This document shows positions 57,487 to 64,000 of a stretch of DNA of 64,000 nt, piece by piece. A program made the position numbers and the translations under genes. How positions within the stretch are numbered: position 1 is the stretch's first letter; every line of letters starts with the position of its first letter. Where the stretch lies: assembly GCA_905331475.1 (NCBI GenBank), contig CAJNYU010001530.1, positions 1-64,000 of the forward strand. The letters are read 5' to 3'. This DNA comes from Rotaria socialis (taxonomy: Eukaryota; Rotifera; Eurotatoria; Philodinida; Philodinidae). The notes under the pieces were generated by a model, which was given only the letters and a program-made list of their open reading frames with translations, made no database searches and was not told where the DNA came from.

Positions 57487-59286
57487 CTAGTTTACTAATG
57501 GTTCATTCGCTAATTTATGAATAAGTGTTCTTTGTTCTGCACAATATAAACTAGCTTTTAATAGTTGTTCATGTTCGTACCGTTTAACAATTATTTCGTA
57601 TTCTTTTGAACTATTACCAGTTAAATAGGCATTAATACATTGTGCTAAAGCTCGAACACCATTTGATAATGAGTGAAGTGTTTTATACGGCGAACGAATT
57701 TGTAAATCACAAGGCCAACATTGTTCAAATGCTGTAGCTTTTTGATTAAGAATATAACGTGCTATATAAGTTGCACTAGCAGCAACAAGCGACGGTGATA
57801 AGTCAATACAAGAAATGTCGAGTAATGCCATATCAATAATAAATTTGCCAATAGCATGTTGTTCATCACTACCACTTGAAATGAATGAAAAACGGCGGAG
57901 GAATTGAAGACTAAAATTTGAATATATATATATATATATGTTGATTTTTATTTGAAAAGAAGAAAGACAACGTTTACCTTGTAGGCCGATTGAGTTCAAA
58001 TCTTAATTCGTGAAGAATTGTCTTCTCCATTCTTTTGACTTGATCACTTGTATATGTATGATCAGTTACATAGACAAGTTCATCGACTGGCGGATGATGA
58101 GTTTCCTATTAAGATATTTATATCAAAAGAGGTTTAATTATTGAATCTAAGAGAATAGTTTAGTTGCATTAGTAGACTTAAAATTTTGGCTCGACAAAAG
58201 TGTTCAGCTATAGTTTATAGATTAATTGAAAATATGTTTATTAAAACGATTCGACTCATGTATTTATTTATTAAAACAAAAAACAAGAAAATCTTACTTC
58301 AACTTTTGCTGCAATTAGAAAAGTAGCGACAGCAATCAATTGTAAATTTTTCTGTGTTATAAATCCATTTGATGTGACACAGTGCTGAAGAAAACGATCA
58401 AGTAAACCAATACAACTAGAAGTGGAAAGATAATTTTCTTATTCAAAACTAAATCTAAAACCCATACAGATGCATTGAATCTTGTGTTAGTTGAAATCTG
58501 GCATAAAATAATTGTATAATCCATCCAACAACGACCATACGATGTTTAGCTGTAAGTTTCCATGATCTTATTGCACTACCATTTGATATTGTTGTTATTG
58601 CTAATGATGGATTGGTTAAAAATGACGATTGAATAGGATATTTTGCTTCTAATGTATATAATAAATTCATTATATCGACAATATAATCCATGGCATATAA
58701 TGGATCAATGGGTTCATCGTCTTCATCGTTTAATGTTGAGTTTACATACGGCAATTCGATTTGTTCAATATGTAAATGTTCTGCCAGATATTGATTAAGT
58801 AACGAAATGGGTTTTTTGAGAGATTCAGATAAATAATTTTCTTTATTGTGAGATTCAACAAGATCCAGTTTTTTAACATTTTCAGTCAATGAAGCGACTA
58901 TCTTTATAATAGAAAAACAAATTATTCTTGACGATAAATTCATTAAAGAAGAAAAAAGAACTTACAACTTGTTTTAATGTTTCTCCATCAGCTGTTGAAT
59001 TGTCTAATGAAGAACTTGAAATAATTGCAGCTAGTTTATTGAATGCTTTTGGTCGTTTGAATAACGTATTATTTTTCGATATCGCTCCCATACGTTTTGT
59101 AAGACCCATTGTTCGTGGATCATTTTCAGATTTATTTTGTTGATGATTTTGAATTGATTTTAATTTATTAGTAATTGTTGTTGTTGAAGAAATTAATATT
59201 GAACTTCGTATTTTAGATTGACGTGCTAGCGAAGCTTTTGTCGGACGAGACATAGCAACTGTTGGACCTTTGACTGATGGACGCAT
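57487..59286 (-). CDS. B-type (mitotic) cyclin, 5 exons
   Basis: Exons 58966-59286, 58468-58901, 58298-58415, 57978-58105 and 57487-57910 join in phase to 474 residues. Cyclins of this type activate CDK1 for mitosis and are destroyed by the APC/C. The cyclin box is seen in MVVVGWIIQLFYARFQLTQD, then GLLDRFLQ and LIAVATFLIAAKVE. The C-terminal fold follows with LRFELNRPTSLQFLRRFSF and PSLVAASATYIARYIL. The N-terminus is basic and disordered with a KEN box (SHNKENY). I see no perfect RxxL D-box; RMGAISKNN is a degenerate candidate. Introns are mostly 50-70 bp. It is a cyclin B or B3 relative; the subclass is not settled. Confidence 0.9.
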
Positions 59287-59690
59287 GATGAAAATGAAAT
59301 GAAAATTATCTTAAAGATACTTCGACGATTTTGAATGATTCAATCCGGCAGGCGCGAACAAAGAATATAGAATTCAAATGATCATTGATTTTCTTATTAA
59401 ATGAATTTTTTTCTTCTATTTTCTTTTCATTATTTAAATTTTTCAATTAAAAGAAAAAAAAACTATCGAAATTTCCATAATGCATAAATGTTTTTGTAAC
59501 TAGATGGAGGCAAAAAGCTTATAACAAGTCATATAGTTGAAGACCAATGAAAAGTATTTCTTACTATTCCAACACATCTATACAGCGACATTGATGTTAT
59601 TCAGTCATTTACTTTTTTTTCAGTTTCGTATCAACAATCAATTACTGTGTTTTTTTTTTTTCTAGATCTCGCATTATTGACTGATCAACT
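59287..59690. promoter_or_regulatory. Divergent promoter region, cyclin / eL41
   Basis: About 400 bp between two head-to-head genes. A long pyrimidine tract ending in TCTAG at 59665 is a splice acceptor 26 bp before the eL41 ATG, so the eL41 leader begins further upstream or is trans-spliced. Confidence 0.5.
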
Positions 59691-59836
59691 ATGCGAGCTA
59701 AGTGGCGTAAGAAACGTATGCGTCGTTTGAAACGTAAACGCCGACGTAAGTTCACAACAACAAAAAATAAATATTTATTACATTTCATTGTTATTGTTGT
59801 TTTTTTCTTTTAGGTATGCGTGAGCGTTCGAAATAA
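59691..59836 (+). CDS. RPL41: Ribosomal protein eL41 (25 aa, two exons)
   Basis: Exon 1 is 59691-59745 and exon 2 is 59814-59836, joined across a 68-bp GTAAGT...TTTTAG intron. The product starts MRAKWRKKRMRRLKRKRR and ends MRERSK, essentially the universal eL41 peptide, the smallest and most basic cytosolic ribosomal protein, located at the subunit interface. The first exon ends in the Arg codon's first base, so the phases agree. AATAAA lies at 60195-60200. Sequence identity to the family makes this nearly certain despite its size. Confidence 0.95.
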
Positions 59837-60491
59837 ACTATTTCATCCAACGTGAAACAAAACAATGGCAACCAATCAGCGATATGATTTCAATTTCGTC
59901 GATGAACTCAGTTCTTTTTTGTGTTTGTTATATGTAATCTTGTTTCACAGATGAATGAAAAATACAAGAATAAAAAATACTCGAAAGGGAACAACTGTAA
60001 AGTTGACGATAACGATTCTATTCTATTTGAACTAATAGTGAAGAACTTTTTGTAACTTGAAAATCATGAGCAAATGTGAAAAATTGATAGCGATGAATTG
60101 TGGATTGTAGGGAGACATGTAAAAGGTTTGTATTGATAAGAACCAAATTAGCCGATTGTTGTTAATGAAGATCATGTTTGAAAATGTATTCTGAAATAAA
60201 AATCTTGAAGCCTTTTAAGGAGAAATCATCATTGAGATATGCATTAATTGTTTATTATTAGTTCTTTCTAATATTAAATATCGTAGATGATCAAATTGGA
60301 CAATAAAGATTGATGTGAATTTATTGAATATAAAATTTGTGTTATTAGGTTATGTTTTCCTAAGATATTATGCAAATAGTGTTCTTCTTTAGGACTTCTT
60401 TTATTGTTTTGACAACGTAATGTTATAAGAGTTGATGTTCATATTCATACGAATGCATGTAGTGTCTGTATTATTTAATAAAAAGTAAAAA
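59837..60491. other. eL41 3' UTR and spacer
   Basis: Contains the eL41 untranslated region with AATAAA at 60195-60200, then AT-rich spacer. Nothing else recognised. Confidence 0.5.
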
Positions 60492-60791
60492 ATGAGTTCT
60501 ATAAGCGTTTTAGATGGGCATTCTATGTCTTTACGATTGAAATCATTATTGAGAAATTCGAACATTTATGCATCATGGATTTACTTTACCGGTTCCGAAT
60601 GTAATAGCAATGTAATAATAGATAAAGAAGAATCATTCAATCGCCGAGCATTGTTTTCTTCATCTAATAAATTGTTGTTAGATTCGCATAGAAAAAAATC
60701 CATTCCATCCATCAAAGAGTTTTCATTTTCTCGTCTCGTGTCAATCTGTACGACAGTCCTATATTTGACACAGAAAAATACATCGGATTGA
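60492..60791 (+). CDS. Doubtful ORF, 99 aa
   Basis: An ATG-initiated frame of 99 residues with no recognised domain, no clear signal peptide and no flanking splice or polyadenylation pattern that singles it out. The opposite strand is open over most of the same DNA, so a chance frame is likely. Listed only for completeness. Confidence 0.2.
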   Translation: MSSISVLDGHSMSLRLKSLLRNSNIYASWIYFTGSECNSNVIIDKEESFNRRALFSSSNKLLLDSHRKKSIPSIKEFSFSRLVSICTTVLYLTQKNTSD

Positions 60792-60979
60792 AACAAAGAC
60801 TATATTCTAAAATGTCTTTTATTTGCAATTCATGTCCATCGTTTAGTATCTCCTCAGATAAAAACAAAATAAAACAATCATGTTTTCTTCATTTTATTTT
60901 TTACTTTTAACAAAACGAAAGGCAATTACATTTTCTTTTTCACAGATCCTAGGTTATCTTTATATACTTGAATGCCTGG

Positions 60980-62590
60980 ATGATTTACAGGTGGTGAATT
61001 TTCTACTACTTTAAGCACTCATTAAAAATGTGAAAATGCCTTTGAATAGTGGCCCATTTTGAAATACACGAAGCCAATGTTGTTGTACGAAATAGTCAAA
61101 TCAGGATGATTCAGAGGAAGAATTTTCTGCCCGATTTCCAGTGCTTTTTGAGAGTAGTCTTTGGAAAGTCACCTTGACCGTGCATTACTATGCCAAGATT
61201 ATGGTAAATATGTGCTTTTTACTTGTTGGTCTTTGTTTGATTGAGTAGGGTATCGTAGACCTCTTGAGCTCCCTGAAACTGCCGTAGTTTAATGAGTAAG
61301 CTGTCCAAACGATCCCGTCCGTCGCCATGAGCATAGATATCTTAGCGCATGTGTTCAGTAAGTACATGGAGTTCTGGATCATTTTCACTGGTCAAAGTTA
61401 AGTTGATTTGGCAAAGACGCTTATTTTCATCAATTGGCTTAATTTATCCAATACAAAGGATAGAATTCATGGAAAAGAGAATTTCTTCTTTTTCATCGCC
61501 GAAATAACTGACATGACTGGTATTTGCGAAAAGAATAGTCGATGTTGATGAATTGATGGTAATTTGAAAGGGTATACCAATCAGATTTGGATCACATTGA
61601 GCATACACAGCAAAGAAAACTGACAATTCCTGATCAGGAGCTATCGAGAAGAAATTATTAAATGACATTGGACTGCCTTGGGCGTTAACCATTTATCGAA
61701 GTCTACCTGTAAGAGACCTTGACCACGATGAACTTCAAATGAATTCCTAAACTCATTTCTAGCAAACTGTTCAGTGTGTAGTTGAGCGATGTTTATTATG
61801 GAGATCCTTGATGAAAAACCCCATCCTAATAACGAGATCCGTATCTACCATTCGTAGTGATCGATTGGGCATCTAAGAAAGAAAATAGGGGGACGTATAC
61901 CATCGTATTGAAGAGTGCTCATGATATTCCCATTCGAATTTGTCGATATCTTTTTGTTGATAGGATTCGTCAGCATATAACTAACGACAATAGCTTGTGA
62001 ATTTATTAATGTGTTCTTGTTTGAAATCGATTGTTAATAAAAATTTCCTTCATTATTTGAGTGTACATAAATAACGAATCCAGTCGATCAAGGTTTTGCT
62101 TGTTGACTGCACTACCAATGCTGATAATTTCGATCAAAGTCTTGTTCCGTTTCTTTGGAGAGCTTCACAAATAGGTGCACTATCTGTGAAGATTCCTTTT
62201 AGTTTTGACCATGATGCGGCAAAATCTACATGCTGAACTTGGTTCTGACTGAGAATATAGATAGCATGTATTTGTGGAATTTCATGAACTATGGAGAGAG
62301 TTTCTTCCGCGAAGGCACGAGAAACAATCGTAAATATTTTCTGTGCTGGAATATCGGTCATGAAGTCGATGCATTGATTAACATCAGTGAATGTATGTAT
62401 CTTGTGCACAACTGCTCTTTGTTTATTGATGGTATTAATAGAATCATTGTTGTGTACTTCATCAATATTGGCATCGAGCCATACTACTACGAAGTCCTAA
62501 ACTGTATGACCAGAATCAGGATATCTAGGTTTAATGCTCTTATGATCGGAAGTTGTAGCAGCAGCATCGAGAGCAGTTCCTGATTTTGTT
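60980..62590 (-). pseudogene. Decayed ADP-ribosyltransferase / TPR repeat protein gene
   Basis: Three recognisable blocks lie in gene order on the minus strand. The N-terminal block (about 62134-62500) has VWLDANIDEV, HTFTDVNQCIDF and ISQ-like repeats ending in ITDSAPICEAL-type sequence. The middle (61444-61692) resembles the end of an arginine-type mono-ADP-ribosyltransferase domain: SFNNFFSIAPDQELSVFFA, then FGDEKEEILF with the Glu-x-Glu area. The C-terminal block (about 60990-61270) has tetratricopeptide units of the kinesin-light-chain type (HIYHNLGIVMHGQGD, SYNNIGFVYFKMG). Several in-frame stops and frameshifts break it, for example after HTV near 62500 and before KAHIYHNLG near 61220. 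Such ART-TPR proteins are, to my knowledge, abundant in bdelloids. Confidence 0.65.
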
Positions 62591-63079
62591 GTTTTTATTC
62601 TGTGTCCATGTTGTCCGTGGTTTATAGTCAATGAAAACAAAAACAATAAAATGACTCAAACTTATAAAGTAAATTGGAATTTTCTTCTTTATATTTATAT
62701 CTATTTTTTGTAAACTTTTGGCGTTCTTTTTCTTTCCCTGGCATTTTGCTCCTTGAACTGTCCCACTGCTTGTTTAAAATAAACTGCCGTTCCAAATACA
62801 GCAGGAGAAAGAACGAACAAATAAAGAAGAACTATTGCAACCATAGGCGGCGAAGCGATTTCACTTTACGGCAGGCTCAAAGTTTTGACCAAACCATGTC
62901 TGCCTACGCAAGAGAATAGGGTTCAAATCAGATTAAAATCGGTTATAACCATAAGATTTTAATTAATTCGTTTTGTGATAAATGAAACGTTTTCACCTGA
63001 TTTGCATCGGTATGCATCAGTTAGACAGAAATATTTTATGAAGTTTTAATCGAGTTTAGTCAATGTCAATCCCATAATT
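62591..63079. other. Intergenic DNA
   Basis: AT-rich with short unsupported frames; nothing recognised. Confidence 0.35.
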
Positions 63080-63290
63080 CGTTTCTCTGTGACGGTCTGT
63101 GATGGTCTGTGGAACCTCGCTGTCACGGTATGTGATGGTCTCTACCAACTCCATAGATAATGATACAGACCGTGACAGATAAGCTTCACAGATCATCATA
63201 GACCATGATCGAAAGACTCCATGTATGATTTCAGACAGTAGCAGAAAAACTGGAAAGACTCACAGACCATGGTAGACGGGTTCTAGCAAA
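63080..63290. repeat. Interspersed inverted repeats of GGTCTGTGA type
   Basis: GGTCTGTGATGGTCTGTGG and related units in the left half recur inverted as ACAGACCGTGACAG, CACAGATCATCATAGACC and TCACAGACCATGG to the right. It can fold into hairpins. MITE-like, but termini and target duplication were not determined. Confidence 0.5.
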
Positions 63291-63555
63291 AACGTTTCAT
63301 CGTGTTTCACATTTTAATCCTACAGGGGTTGCGCTAAAAAGCTTTTTTTTTTTTTATACATGAATGGAAACGGGGGCAGCAGATTTTTTAAAGAAGCATC
63401 GCAGCGCATAAGCGGTAGAGTGGTTTTTTTACGTACTGCGGTGGCAGCGGTTGAAATTTAGGATTGTTTTACTACTTTTTCTGAAGACATCTAATATTCT
63501 TGAGGTCGTAATTCTATTGTAATTCATCTGAGATAGTGTATTTTCAAGCTGTAAC

Positions 63556-64000
63556 TTGTTATGGTTATTTCACGGTCTAACAGAAACACAAGTGTTAACA
63601 TCATGTGATTGTGTGATCAAGAGCAAACGTCGAAGAAAACGGCAGGGGAACTTGCTAACAGTGGTTCCAATTTGCGACAGATTCTTGAACGAAGCAAATA
63701 GCACGGCAATGAAGCTGATTGGTAATATGGGTGCTTCCATAGCTTCTTATGCATACGAAGCATGCATTTCTGACATGTTGGAAACAAATGACATAAGCGT
63801 ATGTTCTCATTTGTAAACTATTTCATGCTATGTTATTTGTCCTGCGATGATTTCTTTTTCGAATAGTGGGGCCAAAGTACTGTTAGCGTGATTGTTTTCG
63901 GCGCCATTAGACAGGCTAAATTATCAACCACAGACCTGGTGACCCAAATGGGAGCAGCATTTCCAGCTATCGAACAAGCGGCTGCACGTGGCATAGCTAA
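63556..64000 (+). CDS. Partial spliced gene of unknown function (runs off the window)
   Basis: The frame at 63556-63798 is followed by a 68-bp GTATGT...GAATAG intron (63799-63866). The same phase then continues open to the window end: WGQSTVSVIVFGAIRQAKLS and MGAAFPAIEQAAARGIA. The first exon has a basic KSKRRRKRQG stretch and NSTAMKLIGNMGASIASYAYEACISD. The start is not resolved: 63556 is a TTG, and an upstream exon is likely. Small-residue-rich helices (GASIASYA, GAIRQA) might be amphipathic or membrane-associated. I do not recognise the family. Confidence 0.45.

Noticed and set aside
60581..60796. Minus-strand 71-codon frame opposite the 99-codon frame
   Set aside because: No motif, splice or polyadenylation support for either strand; treated as chance.
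63400..63460. tRNA D-arm-like ATAAGCGGTAGAGTGG
   Set aside because: No T-arm or acceptor pairing nearby; interrupted by a T7 run.
1..64000. CRISPR arrays, bacterial operons, rRNA genes
   Set aside because: No regularly spaced identical repeats, ribosome-binding-site patterns or rRNA-like segments seen; the genome is eukaryotic.

Overview
The window looks like metazoan nuclear DNA, most likely from a bdelloid rotifer of the Adineta/Rotaria type; that assignment is an inference. It is AT-rich. Its native genes carry many short introns (about 55-70 bp) with GTAAGT/GTAAGA donors. The animal genes include a neuropeptide-type GPCR, a LAR-type receptor tyrosine phosphatase, a mitotic cyclin and ribosomal protein eL41. 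The intergenic DNA holds TGTGGG-like arrays (the bdelloid telomeric unit), a decayed ADP-ribosyltransferase/TPR gene of a kind I associate with bdelloids, and one giant intronless bacterial-style biosynthetic gene.

Layout. 1-4.8 kb: a dead non-LTR retrotransposon (gag-like ORF1, then endonuclease/reverse transcriptase ORF2), itself interrupted by a 284-bp MITE. 5.4-5.66 kb: a telomere-like G-rich/C-rich inverted array. 5.77-19.02 kb (-): a single uninterrupted 4417-residue hybrid NRPS-PKS, order A-T / C-A-T / C-A-T / KS-AT-(degenerate beta-lactamase-like)-ACP / TauD-type dioxygenase. 19.3-22.4 kb: a hAT-type MITE, two more telomere-like inverted arrays and a broken hAT transposase. 27.2-28.7 kb (+): five-exon rhodopsin-class GPCR resembling neuropeptide Y/F receptors. 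30.5 kb (+): small unknown gene. 31.4-36.4 kb: a diverged duplication of the 3' end of the phosphatase gene, piggyBac-like and hAT-like MITEs, and a dual-specificity phosphatase gene. 36.5-55.6 kb (-): an approximately 26-exon LAR-like receptor tyrosine phosphatase (three Ig, about nine FN3, one membrane segment, two phosphatase domains), with a hAT MITE and a fold-back element at its third Ig domain. 57.5-59.3 kb (-): a B-type cyclin, divergent from eL41 (59.69 kb, +), which is only 25 codons. 60.9-62.6 kb (-): an ADP-ribosyltransferase/TPR pseudogene. 63.5-64 kb (+): the start of an unidentified spliced gene.

The most interesting object is the NRPS-PKS. It has no introns, looks richer in GC than its surroundings, and is flanked within about 1 kb on both sides by telomere-like inverted arrays and transposon debris. 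That fits horizontal acquisition in a (former) subtelomeric setting, a pattern known for bdelloids. Its first adenylation domain has Val-Asp-Trp where most alpha-amino-acid activating domains have Asp first, which suggests a beta-amino acid starter. The PKS module carries a catalytically degenerate serine-hydrolase-like domain between AT and ACP. The line ends in an Fe(II)/2-oxoglutarate oxygenase with no thioesterase. The remaining genes are ordinary animal signalling and housekeeping genes with no evident functional link to it.

Exon coordinates were worked out by eye from splice consensus and phase continuity and may be off by a few bases. Domain boundaries are approximate.
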